From Amycolatopsis nalaikhensis (lineage in GTDB: Bacteria; Actinomycetota; Actinomycetes; Mycobacteriales; Pseudonocardiaceae), in the NCBI RefSeq assembly GCF_030264295.1, contig NZ_CP127173.1:9679501-9743500 (forward strand): 64,000 nt of DNA. Reading direction: 5' to 3'. Shown piece by piece: positions 1 through 8,171 of this stretch (the stretch's first letter is position 1; every line of letters starts with the position of its first letter). A program made the position numbers and the translations under genes. The notes beneath the pieces are model-generated. The model was given only the letters and a program-made list of their open reading frames with translations. It did not search any database and was not told the origin of the DNA.

Positions 1-50
1 TGAGGCGGGTGCTTTTGTAAGGCAACTCACCGTCCCTTTTGGAGGTTGCC

Positions 51-1445
51 ATGGTGCGGGAAACGCCGGAGAGCGTGCCCTTCGACGCGCACGGGATCGA
101 GCCGATCCCGGACCGCGGCCGGGACTGCACGCCGTGGGAGCAGTTCTGGATCTGGTCCGGCGCCAACATCGCGCCGATCAACTGGGTGCTCGGCGCGCTC
201 GGGGTCACGCTGGGGCTGAGCCTGGTGGAGACGCTGGTCGTGGTCGCGCTGGGCAACCTGGTCGGCTGCGCGGTCTTCGGGCTGTGCAACGTGCTGGGCC
301 ACCGCACCGGGGTGAACCAGATGGTGCTGGGCCGCGCGCCCTTCGGCCGCCGGGGCGCCAAGGTGCCCGGTGTCATCCAGGGACTGCTGGCGATGGCGTG
401 GGTCGGCGTCAACACGTGGGTGGTCCTGGACCTGATGCTGGCCGTGCTGCGCCAGCTCGGGATCGAGGGCGGGCCGTGGCTGCGCTACCTCGTCGCCGGG
501 GTGATCATGGCGGTCCAGCTGTGGCTGGCGCTGTACGGGTTCTACGCGATCCGGTCGTTCGAGAAGTACACCGTGCCCGCCACCGTGCTCGTGATGGTCG
601 TGATGACGGTGCTCGCGCTCAGCCGGGCGGACCTGGACTGGACCTCGTCGACCGCGACGTCGACTCCGGACAAGGTCACCGCGGTGACCCAGCTGCTCAC
701 CGCGATCGGCGTCGGCTGGGGCATCACGTGGGTGCCGTACTCGGCGGACTACAGCCGCTTCGTCCGGCGCGGCGCGTCCTCGCGTTCGGTGTTCCTGGCC
801 TCGGCGCTGGGCATGTACCTGCCGACGGTGTGGCTCGCGGCGCTCGGGGCGTGCCTGGCCAGCGCGGGCGGCAGCGGCGACCCGTCCGCGATCGTGGTGA
901 GCGCGTTCGGCACGATGGCGCTGCCGGTGCTGCTGCTGATCATGCACGGTCCCATCGCGACGAACATCCTCAACCTCTACTCGTCGTCGCTGGCCGCGTT
1001 GAGCATCGGGGTGAAGATCGCGCGCTGGAAGCTCACCCTCTTCGCCGGCGTCGTCGCTTCGGTCGTGCTGCTGGTGCTGATGGAGGCGGACAGTTTCGCG
1101 CACGCCTTCGACAACTGGATGACCTCGATCCTGGTGTGGATCAGCCCGTGGGCGGCGATCGTGCTGATCGACTACTTCGTGCTGCGCCGCGGAAGGCTGG
1201 ACGTGCGGTCGCTGTACGCGGAGTCGAAGTCGGTGAACGGCCGCGCGCTGCTGGCGCTCGGCCTGGGTGTGGTGGCGGCGTGGTCATGGCAGTACGGGCT
1301 GACCCCGCTGATGCAGGGCCCGCTGGCGACGGCGATGAACAACACGGACTTCTCGTGGCTGTCCGGTTCGGTCGTCGCCGGCGGCCTGTACTACCTGCTG
1401 GCTCGGCGCGCGCCCCGGCGTTCGGAAGTCGGTGCGAGCCGGTGA
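51..1445 (+). CDS. NCS1-family purine/pyrimidine-type permease
   Basis: A 464-residue integral membrane protein with about 12 hydrophobic segments, of the nucleobase:cation symporter-1 family (cytosine, purine, allantoin and hydantoin permeases). The N-terminus has the family pattern GIEPIP followed by a WEQFWIW segment just before the first helix. The ATG at 51 is chosen because GGAGG at 41-45 lies five bases upstream; an upstream in-frame TTG has no such site. The stop overlaps the GTG start of the amidase by four bases (GTGA), so the two are translationally coupled. The pairing suggests uptake of an amide or cyclic-amide nitrogen compound followed by hydrolysis. The substrate cannot be read from sequence. 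Confidence 0.88.
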   Translation: MVRETPESVPFDAHGIEPIPDRGRDCTPWEQFWIWSGANIAPINWVLGALGVTLGLSLVETLVVVALGNLVGCAVFGLCNVLGHRTGVNQMVLGRAPFGRRGAKVPGVIQGLLAMAWVGVNTWVVLDLMLAVLRQLGIEGGPWLRYLVAGVIMAVQLWLALYGFYAIRSFEKYTVPATVLVMVVMTVLALSRADLDWTSSTATSTPDKVTAVTQLLTAIGVGWGITWVPYSADYSRFVRRGASSRSVFLASALGMYLPTVWLAALGACLASAGGSGDPSAIVVSAFGTMALPVLLLIMHGPIATNILNLYSSSLAALSIGVKIARWKLTLFAGVVASVVLLVLMEADSFAHAFDNWMTSILVWISPWAAIVLIDYFVLRRGRLDVRSLYAESKSVNGRALLALGLGVVAAWSWQYGLTPLMQGPLATAMNNTDFSWLSGSVVAGGLYYLLARRAPRRSEVGASR

Positions 1446-2686
1446 CCACGGTGGAAGATGCGCTGACCCGAGCCCATCGGACGCGCAACACGTTCCTCCG
1501 GATCACCGACGAGCGGGCGGCGGCCGTGGTGTCGCAGGGCCCGCTCGCGGGGATGCCGTTCGCGGTCAAGGACATCTTCGACGTCCGCGGGACCCGGACG
1601 TCGGCGGCGTCGCGGGTGTTCGACGACCGGCCGGACGCGAGCCGCGACGCGGAAGCGGTGCGCCGCGTCACCGCGGCCGGAGCGGCGCTCATCGGCAAGA
1701 CGACGATGAGCGAGCTGGCGTACTCGGGGCTCGGAGTCAACGAAAGGTTCGGCACGCCAACGCTTTCCCGCGCGGGCCGCGAACACGTCGTCGGCGGTTC
1801 GTCGTCGGGGTCGGCCGCGGCGGTGCGGGCGGGGGTCGTCGCGTTCGCCCTCGCGAGCGACACGTCCGGGTCCGCCCGCATCCCGGCGGCCTGGGTGGGT
1901 GTGTTCGGGTTCCGCCCGAGCCTGGGCCGGTATCCCTCGGACGGCATGACGGCGCTGGCGCCGACTCTCGACACGGCGGGTCTCATCGCCGCCCGGCTCG
2001 AGCACGTCGAAGCCGTCGACCGGATCCTCGGTGGCGACCCGGGTCCGGCCCCGGAGGTGCCGGTTTTCGTCGTCCCGCACGAGGAGTACCTGAGCGGCTG
2101 CGACGGCGACGTCCTCGACCGGTTCCACGCGGACCTGGCGAGGCTGCGCGCGGCGGGGTTTCGCGTCGCCGAGCGCCGACTCGAATCGCTCGAACTCGCC
2201 CGACGGCTGCACCGGTTGCACGTGCCGATCGTGGAGTCGGAGGCGTACGCGGCGTTCGGGCGGTACCTCGAGGAGCCGGATCTCCTGTCTTCTCAGGTGC
2301 GGCGGCGGCTCGAGCGGGCCCGGACCCGGCTGCGGCAAGGGTCCGCGGATCCGCTCTACGGGTCGGTTTCTTCGCTCCGCCGCCAGTTCCGCCGGGAGTT
2401 GGGGAACGCCTTGTTGCTCAGCCCCGCAACGGAAATCGACGCCCCGGCCTACGACGACGTCCGCGCGTCCGCGGAGGCGCACGACGAGGTGAACGCGCGG
2501 GCGTTGGCCTTGACGATGGTCTTGAGCTACCTGGACGCACCCAGCCTCGTCATCCCCTTCGGCGGCGGCGGTCTGCCACGCAGTATCCAGGTTTCCGGAG
2601 CGTCCGGGTGGGACGGACGCGTCCTGCGGGCGGCTCGGCAGCTCGGAGCCGCGCCCGGTCTCTCGGAAACGGCCCGCCACTGGTGA
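1442..2686 (+). CDS. Amidase-signature family hydrolase
   Basis: A 414-residue amidase-signature enzyme (Ser-cisSer-Lys amide hydrolases). Visible active-site elements are Lys43 in FAVKD, the serine cluster GGSSSGSA at about 119-125 and the nucleophile Ser144 in DTSGSARIP. The protein is a little short for the family and its C-terminal half is less conserved. The GTG start overlaps the permease stop, and that coupling decides the start. It probably hydrolyses the imported compound to release ammonia or a carboxylate. Allophanate hydrolase or a general amidase are alternatives I cannot separate. Confidence 0.85.
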   Translation: MTTVEDALTRAHRTRNTFLRITDERAAAVVSQGPLAGMPFAVKDIFDVRGTRTSAASRVFDDRPDASRDAEAVRRVTAAGAALIGKTTMSELAYSGLGVNERFGTPTLSRAGREHVVGGSSSGSAAAVRAGVVAFALASDTSGSARIPAAWVGVFGFRPSLGRYPSDGMTALAPTLDTAGLIAARLEHVEAVDRILGGDPGPAPEVPVFVVPHEEYLSGCDGDVLDRFHADLARLRAAGFRVAERRLESLELARRLHRLHVPIVESEAYAAFGRYLEEPDLLSSQVRRRLERARTRLRQGSADPLYGSVSSLRRQFRRELGNALLLSPATEIDAPAYDDVRASAEAHDEVNARALALTMVLSYLDAPSLVIPFGGGGLPRSIQVSGASGWDGRVLRAARQLGAAPGLSETARHW

Positions 2687-2704
2687 TGGTGCCGTCTCAC
2701 GTAT

Positions 2705-2736
2705 GGTCGGCCCGGCGGCGCTCCGCCGGGCCGACC
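2705..2736. terminator. Bidirectional hairpin between convergent genes
   Basis: A perfect 14-bp G/C stem (2705-2718 with 2723-2736) and a 4-base loop lies between the ends of the amidase and the convergent membrane protein gene. There is no clear T-run, as is usual in high-GC actinomycetes. Confidence 0.65.
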
Positions 2737-2744
2737 GCGGAACT

Positions 2745-3497
2745 TCACCAGTTGGCGCGCGGGGTTCCGGCCGCCGGGGTCGGGGTGTCCTCCGCGGGCA
2801 CCTGCCGGGTCGGTGCGCTCGCCGCGTCGCGGCTGCCCACCTGGTTCTCCAGGTTCGCCATCCAGCCGCGCCAGCGGTCCTGCGCCGGCTTGATCAGGCC
2901 GCCGCCGAAGCCGACCACGATCACGCCGCCGATCGTCGCCAGCACCGCGATCAGCACCGGGCCCGTGATCGCCGTCGCGATGTTCACCTGACCCAGCGCC
3001 GCGATGATGCCGAACGCCATGATCAACCAGTACGCCGCCAGCGAAAGCGGACGAGCCGCCCCACGGCCGGACAACGCCGACGCCACCATGTCACGCACCA
3101 CCTTCGCGATCGCCGCGGCCACCACGACCAGCACCAGCGCCACCACGATCCGCGGCAGGAACGCGATGATGTCGTTGAGCAGCTGGCTCACCGGGTTCGT
3201 CGGCCCGAACACCCCGAACGCCAGCTGCAGCGCGATCAGCAGCACGAAGTAGTAGACCAATTTGACGAGAATGCCCGTCGCGTCGATCTCCTGCCCGCCG
3301 ACCATTCCGGTCAGCCCGGTCTTGTCCACCAGCTTCCGGAAGCCGATCTTCCGGAGCACCAGCGACAAGCCTTTCGACACGGCTTTCGCGATCAGCCAGC
3401 CGATCAGCAGGATGATCAGGAACCCGACGAGTTTCGGGACGAACGTGGCCACCAGAGCCCACGCCTGACCGAGCCCGTCCCTCAATTGCTGGCCCAT
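2745..3497 (-). CDS. Conserved TM-helix membrane protein, MscS-like organisation
   Basis: A 250-residue protein with four to five hydrophobic helices. A first helix at about 18-40 is followed by a basic segment (VLRKIGFRKLVDK) and further helices at about 70-95, 110-130, 145-170 and 180-205, ending in a Pro/Ala/Thr-rich polar tail. This matches the conserved TM-helix repeat proteins related to the membrane part of small mechanosensitive channels. No MscS beta domain follows, so channel function is not assured. The ATG at 3497 is preceded by AGAGGG; longer in-frame extensions lack a binding site. Confidence 0.75.
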   Translation of the reverse strand: MGQQLRDGLGQAWALVATFVPKLVGFLIILLIGWLIAKAVSKGLSLVLRKIGFRKLVDKTGLTGMVGGQEIDATGILVKLVYYFVLLIALQLAFGVFGPTNPVSQLLNDIIAFLPRIVVALVLVVVAAAIAKVVRDMVASALSGRGAARPLSLAAYWLIMAFGIIAALGQVNIATAITGPVLIAVLATIGGVIVVGFGGGLIKPAQDRWRGWMANLENQVGSRDAASAPTRQVPAEDTPTPAAGTPRANW

Positions 3498-3683
3498 GTC
3501 GACCCTCTTTTCCGTTCCGCCGCGCAGAGATCTGCTTGGTGCGCATAGTGCACGGATGGTCAAACAGCGGCCGTGGGACGGCAACTCGAGCACCCCGGCT
3601 GAGGTATTCGACCCGAATTCCGCTCAAACTCATTCCCCGAGCGGGCGACCCCGCGCGGGGTACCCCGGGCCCGCGGCGCCCGT

Positions 3684-4646
3684 TCACCGCACTCGGAGAA
3701 CCAGCTTTCCCGTCGTCGAGCCGGATTCGATCCGGCGGTGGGCGTCGACGGCCTGGTCCAACCCGAGCGCCTCGACCTCCACGCGCAGCTCCCCGTCCGC
3801 GACGGCCTGGACCGCGCGGCGCAATGCGCGCCCCACCTCCCCGGGAGCGACCGCCGAGAACGCCGCCAAGTTGAACCCCGACACGGTCTTGTTCGTGAAC
3901 CACAGCTCGTTCGCCGGGATGCCGACGTCCTCGGCACCCGAGGCGTTGCCCATCACCACCAGCCGCCCCATCGGGGCCAGCCGGTCCAGGCTCGCGCGGC
4001 GGGACGGGCCGCCGACCATGTCCACGACGACGTCGAACTCGCCGGTGCCGTCGACCTCGTCGCGCAGGACGACCTCGTCGTAGCCGAACGCCTTCGCGGC
4101 CGGGATCTTCGCCGCACTCCCCACGGTGCCGACCACCCGGCCCGCGCCGAGCAGCCGGGCCACCTGTCCGAGCTGGCTGCCGACCCCACCGGCGGCGGCG
4201 TGCACCAGCACGCTTTCCCCGCGCGCCAACCGGGCGACGCGCTCGAGCACGAGGAACGCGGTGGTGCTGTTGGACGGCAGCGCCGCCCCGACCTCGAACC
4301 CGGCCTCCCCCAGCGGCGCGACCAGCGCGGCGTTCGCGGTGACGACCTCGGCGTAACCCCCACTGTCCACAATGGTCAACGCGGCGACCGGCTCCCCCAC
4401 CTGGAATCCCCCGACGCCCGCCCCCAGCGCCCGGATCCGGCCGGAGACCTCGATACCGGGGACGAATGGCAGCGCAACGTCCACCACGCCCTGCCGGTAG
4501 AGGATTTCGGCGAAGTTGGCTCCGGCGTAGGCGACGTCGATCGAGACCTCGCCCGGGCCGGGCTCCGGGACCGGGACGTCGCCGAGCCGGAGGACCTCGG
4601 CCGCGCCGAACTCGGGGATGCTGACCGCTTTCATGCTGTTCGCCAT
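3684..4646 (-). CDS. Zinc-binding-type NADPH:quinone oxidoreductase (MDR superfamily)
   Basis: A 320-residue medium-chain dehydrogenase/reductase of the zeta-crystallin/QOR branch. It has the N-terminal catalytic fold with GANFAEILYRQG, the nucleotide-binding motif AAAGGVGSQLGQVA near residue 150, and the C-terminal SGSTTGKLVLRV ending. No structural zinc cysteines are visible, which fits QOR-type enzymes that reduce quinones or enals with NADPH. The start could be ATG 4646 or ATG 4634; neither has a strong ribosome site. This copy has no TGGAC operator in front, unlike relatives further right. Confidence 0.85.
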   Translation of the reverse strand: MANSMKAVSIPEFGAAEVLRLGDVPVPEPGPGEVSIDVAYAGANFAEILYRQGVVDVALPFVPGIEVSGRIRALGAGVGGFQVGEPVAALTIVDSGGYAEVVTANAALVAPLGEAGFEVGAALPSNSTTAFLVLERVARLARGESVLVHAAAGGVGSQLGQVARLLGAGRVVGTVGSAAKIPAAKAFGYDEVVLRDEVDGTGEFDVVVDMVGGPSRRASLDRLAPMGRLVVMGNASGAEDVGIPANELWFTNKTVSGFNLAAFSAVAPGEVGRALRRAVQAVADGELRVEVEALGLDQAVDAHRRIESGSTTGKLVLRVR

Positions 4647-4717
4647 GGGTTCGAGCCTATGGCGGTGGCGGCGGGCGGCCAGGTCCCGCGCCACCTGGGT
4701 CCGCCAGTACCAGGCAG

Positions 4718-4864
4718 CTACGCGTTCGCCTCGGCGAGCAGGCCGGATTCGTCGTCGTTGTCGCTCGTACCCGGTTCATCCGCATTGCCGTCCGGGTTCG
4801 AAGAAGAACTCAGGCGCTTGCGGACGGCGTCGTAGATCGGGGTGGCCTCGACGGTCTCATTCAT
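4718..4864 (-). CDS. Small hypothetical protein, 48 aa
   Basis: A 48-codon reading frame starting ATG at 4864, with GGAG nine bases upstream. The product begins METVEATPIYDAV-like (with Asn2) and continues into a basic KR patch, a Ser4 run, a very acidic middle (DNDDES) and ends LLAEANA. Codon use has the strong G/C third-position bias of neighbours. I do not recognise the family and assign no function. It may be expressed with the 77-residue gene 73 bases upstream on the same strand. Confidence 0.5.
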   Translation of the reverse strand: MNETVEATPIYDAVRKRLSSSSNPDGNADEPGTSDNDDESGLLAEANA

Positions 4865-4937
4865 GGCGCAATTCTCCAGACGCGACCGTCGCCCGAGAAC
4901 CCCGGAACGGGCAACTCGATCGAGTGAAAAAAGGTCT

Positions 4938-5171
4938 TCACGGCCGTGGGCGCGTCAAGGCGCGACGCGGGCGGGGAATCACCAGCGGACCGAGATGCGG
5001 CACGCCGTCGTCCAGTTTGAACCGCAGCGCGAGATCGAAGGTGTCTTCGAGCTTCGCGGCCAGTTTCCGTGCCACGTCGCGGTCTCCGGCCGACCGCGCG
5101 TCCGCCGCGTCGCGGCTCACCCTGGTGATCCGCCGCCGAAAGGCAGCCTCGAACCGCACCTTTTCGTCCAT
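4938..5171 (-). CDS. Hypothetical protein, 77 aa
   Basis: A small charged protein. A helical, Arg/Asp-rich N-terminal half (about 1-45) is followed by a short hydrophobic stretch and a basic Pro/Arg tail (PRPRRALTRPRP). ATG 5171 is preceded by GAGGA with eight-base spacing, which supports translation. No family recognised. It is co-directional with the 48-residue frame downstream. Confidence 0.5.
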   Translation of the reverse strand: MDEKVRFEAAFRRRITRVSRDAADARSAGDRDVARKLAAKLEDTFDLALRFKLDDGVPHLGPLVIPRPRRALTRPRP

Positions 5172-5684
5172 TCTGGCAATCCTCTGATCAAACGCGAAAG
5201 AAACGACCCCCGGAGCCCGGCGAGAACTGCCCGCCCGGCGCCCGGCGACTGTAGCAGCGCGCCGAAGCGCCGATCGACGGCACCCGCGCGACGATCACGA
5301 CGCGCAATTCGCCTCGGGCAGCACGGTCCGGAGTCCTGTCGACGCCGACGCGACAGACCGGACGAATCGCCCGGAAGGTCACGCACGTCAGGTTCGCTCA
5401 AGCGGAATCACCTGTTCGGGTGACCCGATCCGCGCCAGACGGTGATGACCCCGCTCCACCGCTCTGAGTACGTCCGGTCACCCGGGCACCACCCGCTCAG
5501 GCCGGCACCGGGCCCCGAATGGCCGGGCACCGCGCCACACAAAGCTACCCAGAGTAGGTCTCGCGGGTCCCGGTCACCCCGGCTCCTCACCCAGTCCTGA
5601 GGTTCCTTGGTCCGTTCGCGTCATGGAACCTGGTGCCGGGCATCACCCCTTTGCCCCCACCGACCGACCTCGAGGTGCAGCACC
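5172..5684. other. Intergenic region without recognisable gene
   Basis: About 510 bases between the divergent 77-residue gene and the LuxR-type regulator. Reading frames here are short and lack binding sites. It presumably holds both promoters. I see no TGGAC-type palindrome and no clear RNA element. Confidence 0.5.
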
Positions 5685-6410
5685 ATGGCGACGATCGACG
5701 CGATCACCCGGCGTTCCGCCGGGGTTCACCGCGCCCCGGACAGTCCCGCCGCGGTGCGGGTGCTCGTCCTGGCCACCCAGCCCCTGGCCGCCTACGGCCT
5801 GCGCGCGCTGGTCGACCACACCGACGGCCTCGCCTGGTGCGGCGCCGCCCCCAGCGCCGACCACGCGCTGGCCGCCGTCCGACGCCTGCGACCCCACGTC
5901 GTGCTCGTCGACAGCAGACTCGACCGCGACGCCCGCGGCATCCACGCCCTGCGCGAGGCCCACGCCGCCGTCCGCGTGATCGGCCTGGTGCACGACAACG
6001 ACCCGGCCGCCGCCGACTACCTGCACGCCGCCCGCACCGCCCGGGTCAACGGCCTGGTCTCCCAGTCGGCCGCCCCGGACGTGGTCATCGCCGCGATCCG
6101 CGCGGCGCACTGCGAACGGCCGTTCCTCGACCCCCAGCTCGCCCGCCTGGTCACCGGCGAGTCCGGCGTCATCCCGGCGCAGAGCACCCGCCTCACCCAA
6201 CGCCAGTCGGAAATCCTCCGGCTGATCGCCCACGGGTTCCGCAACGCCGAAATCGCCGAGGAACTGGGCGTCTCGACCGAAACGATCCGCACCCACGCCA
6301 AGCAGATCATGCACCGGCTCGCGGCCCGCGACCGCGCGCACGCGGTGGCCCGCGGCTACCACCTCGGCCTGCTCAGCACCCCGGACCCGGTGATCCCGCG
6401 CTCGGCCTGA
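5685..6410 (+). CDS. LuxR-family response-regulator-like transcription factor
   Basis: A 241-residue protein. Residues about 20-140 have a receiver-like fold (VRVLVLATQ... HVVLVDSRLD) and about 175-235 a LuxR/NarL helix-turn-helix (LTQRQSEILRLIAHGF ... VSTETIRTHAKQIM). The Asp in LVDS may correspond to the phosphorylation site, but the acidic pair expected after the first strand is replaced by ATQ, so ordinary phosphorylation is doubtful. ATG 5685 is set by GAGGTG seven bases upstream. No kinase gene is adjacent, so it is an orphan regulator. Confidence 0.82.
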   Translation: MATIDAITRRSAGVHRAPDSPAAVRVLVLATQPLAAYGLRALVDHTDGLAWCGAAPSADHALAAVRRLRPHVVLVDSRLDRDARGIHALREAHAAVRVIGLVHDNDPAAADYLHAARTARVNGLVSQSAAPDVVIAAIRAAHCERPFLDPQLARLVTGESGVIPAQSTRLTQRQSEILRLIAHGFRNAEIAEELGVSTETIRTHAKQIMHRLAARDRAHAVARGYHLGLLSTPDPVIPRSA

Positions 6411-6642
6411 GCCACCGGCCCCGGAGAACCGTCGCGTGCGGCTCAGGCGGGGAGGCGGCCCGCCACGACGGCGGCCGCCGCCTTGGCGATCTCGCATGTT
6501 TCGCCGGGTCCTCGGCGTGGCTGATCGCGACGTCCGGTCGTCATCGGAGGCCGCCGTCGCGACCGGGTGGTCCGGGCGGAGTTCCGGCACGTCGGCAGAC
6601 GTGCGCAGGGAGCACGGGCCGGTGTCCGCGAGCGGCGGGCCG

Positions 6643-7974
6643 CTACTTCTTCACGGGGTAGGCCGTCGGGGTCCGGCCGTCGTCGGCGACGCCGATGGCC
6701 GCGTATTTGCTCACCCAGAACGGTTCGACGCCGACCTCGGTGGTCACGTCCTTGCCGGTTTTCGCGTCGAGCGCGATCGGCTTGCGGCCCTGGGTGGTGC
6801 CGTAGAGCATGCCGTGCCAGGCGGTGAGGACCCCGGGCGCGACGCGGTTGGCGGTCTGGTCCGGCAGGCTCCAGAGCTTCTTCGCGGTCGCGGCGTCGTA
6901 GGCGGTCAGCACGCCGGACGAGGAGCAGACCAGCACCGACTGCTGGTCGTAGAAGCAGTCACCGTAGCTGGAGACGGCCGAGCCGTATTCGCCGGTGAGC
7001 TTGCCCTTCTCGGCGCCGGTGGCGGGGTCGAGGAACACCAGGAACGTGCCGCCGTGGACGTTCTGCTCGATCTTCGCCTTCTGGTCGACCACGACCAGCG
7101 CGGGATCGGCGGCCACGACGTCGAGCGAGTAGGAGTCCTTGGCGGCGACCCACTTCTGCTGCCCGGTCACGACGTCGAGGGCGGTGATCTGGCTCGTGTA
7201 GCCGCTGTGGAGCCCGGCGCTGTAGTCGACGCCGGCCAGGACGTCCCCGTGGACGGTGCCGCCGATGTAGTCGTTGCGGGTCCAGAGCGTGGTGCCCTTG
7301 GCCGGGTCCAGGCCGACGGTGATGCGCTGTTCGTCCTTGACGTAGGCCGCGATCACGGCCTTGTCGGTGACCCCGACGACCTTGGTCACGGCGTTGCTCG
7401 CGTCGGCGTACTGGTCGGTGGAGACCTTGGTGTCGGCCTGCCACACCTTCTTGCCGGTGGCGACGTCGGCGGCGAGCACCGTGAGCGCGATGTAGCCGGG
7501 CGTGGTGCCCTGTTCGGGCACGCTGACCGGGACGGCGGCGACGGCGAGCTGATCGGTCACGACCGGCGGCCGCGGCCCGGTGGTGTTCACGAACGGGCCG
7601 CGCTGGTTGTTGGGGTCGCCGGGCTTGCCCTCGATCGGCGCCTCCCACTGCTGCTTGCCGGTGAGGACGTCCACGGCGGTCATCCCGGTGGGCCCGACGA
7701 TGTAGGCCGTGCGGTCACGCAGGGTGAGGAACTTCGCGGTGATGCCGCCCCCGGCGTTGGTGCTGAACGCCCCGGCGGGCAGCGGCACGCCCGCGGCGGC
7801 GTCGAACTCCGTGGGCGGGTCGGCCGTCTTGGCCTCCGGAGCGGTGCTGGTGGGCGTCCCGGCCGCGGTGGCCACGCCGGACTGCCCCGGCTGCGGGGTG
7901 GCCACCCCGCCACTGCAGCCACTGATCGTGATCACTGCCACCAGGCAGGTCGTGGTGGCCAGTACTCGCCGCAT
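6643..7974 (-). CDS. PQQ-like beta-propeller lipoprotein
   Basis: A 443-residue exported lipoprotein. It has an N-terminal signal with lipobox ISGC (about residues 17-20), a Thr/Pro/Ala linker, then repeated propeller blades of the type ALDVVTGQQKW, AYDAATAKKLW and GLDPAKGTTLW, as in PQQ-binding-like repeat proteins. It probably sits on the outer face of the membrane as a scaffold or ligand-binding protein. ATG 7974 is chosen because it places the signal peptide at the start and has GGGGAGA upstream. It is divergent from the SARP gene across about 200 bases. Confidence 0.82.
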   Translation of the reverse strand: MRRVLATTTCLVAVITISGCSGGVATPQPGQSGVATAAGTPTSTAPEAKTADPPTEFDAAAGVPLPAGAFSTNAGGGITAKFLTLRDRTAYIVGPTGMTAVDVLTGKQQWEAPIEGKPGDPNNQRGPFVNTTGPRPPVVTDQLAVAAVPVSVPEQGTTPGYIALTVLAADVATGKKVWQADTKVSTDQYADASNAVTKVVGVTDKAVIAAYVKDEQRITVGLDPAKGTTLWTRNDYIGGTVHGDVLAGVDYSAGLHSGYTSQITALDVVTGQQKWVAAKDSYSLDVVAADPALVVVDQKAKIEQNVHGGTFLVFLDPATGAEKGKLTGEYGSAVSSYGDCFYDQQSVLVCSSSGVLTAYDAATAKKLWSLPDQTANRVAPGVLTAWHGMLYGTTQGRKPIALDAKTGKDVTTEVGVEPFWVSKYAAIGVADDGRTPTAYPVKK

Positions 7975-8171
7975 CTGTTCGCTTTCTCCCCATCGCATCG
8001 CGCCGGACGAAAGCTGTGCGGGCCGGCCCTCCCCGCCCGGCCGCACAGCTCGGCATCACCGTACGAACACGGTTCAAACAGCTTTCTAACACCGCCCGCG
8101 GGTCCACAGTGGCCGGACCACTCGATCGGGCAGTTCAGCGGGCGTGCCGTCGCGTAAAGTACGAGCCGGTT
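7975..8171. promoter_or_regulatory. Divergent promoter region, lipoprotein / SARP
   Basis: About 200 bases separate the divergent starts. Both promoters must lie here. I could not pick out convincing SARP heptamer repeats or a clear -10/-35 pair by eye. Confidence 0.4.

Noticed and set aside
27..1103. A 358-codon minus-strand frame opposite the NCS1 permease
   Set aside because: Rich in Arg, His and Asp with no domain; it is the antisense shadow of the permease.
4718..4864. RiPP precursor peptide
   Set aside because: The acidic tail and short length are suggestive, but no maturation enzyme (radical SAM, LanM, YcaO, ATP-grasp, lasso cyclase) is nearby.
5172..5684. Additional small genes between the 77-residue gene and the LuxR regulator
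   Set aside because: Candidate frames have no ribosome site, overlap each other on both strands and show no conserved-looking sequence.
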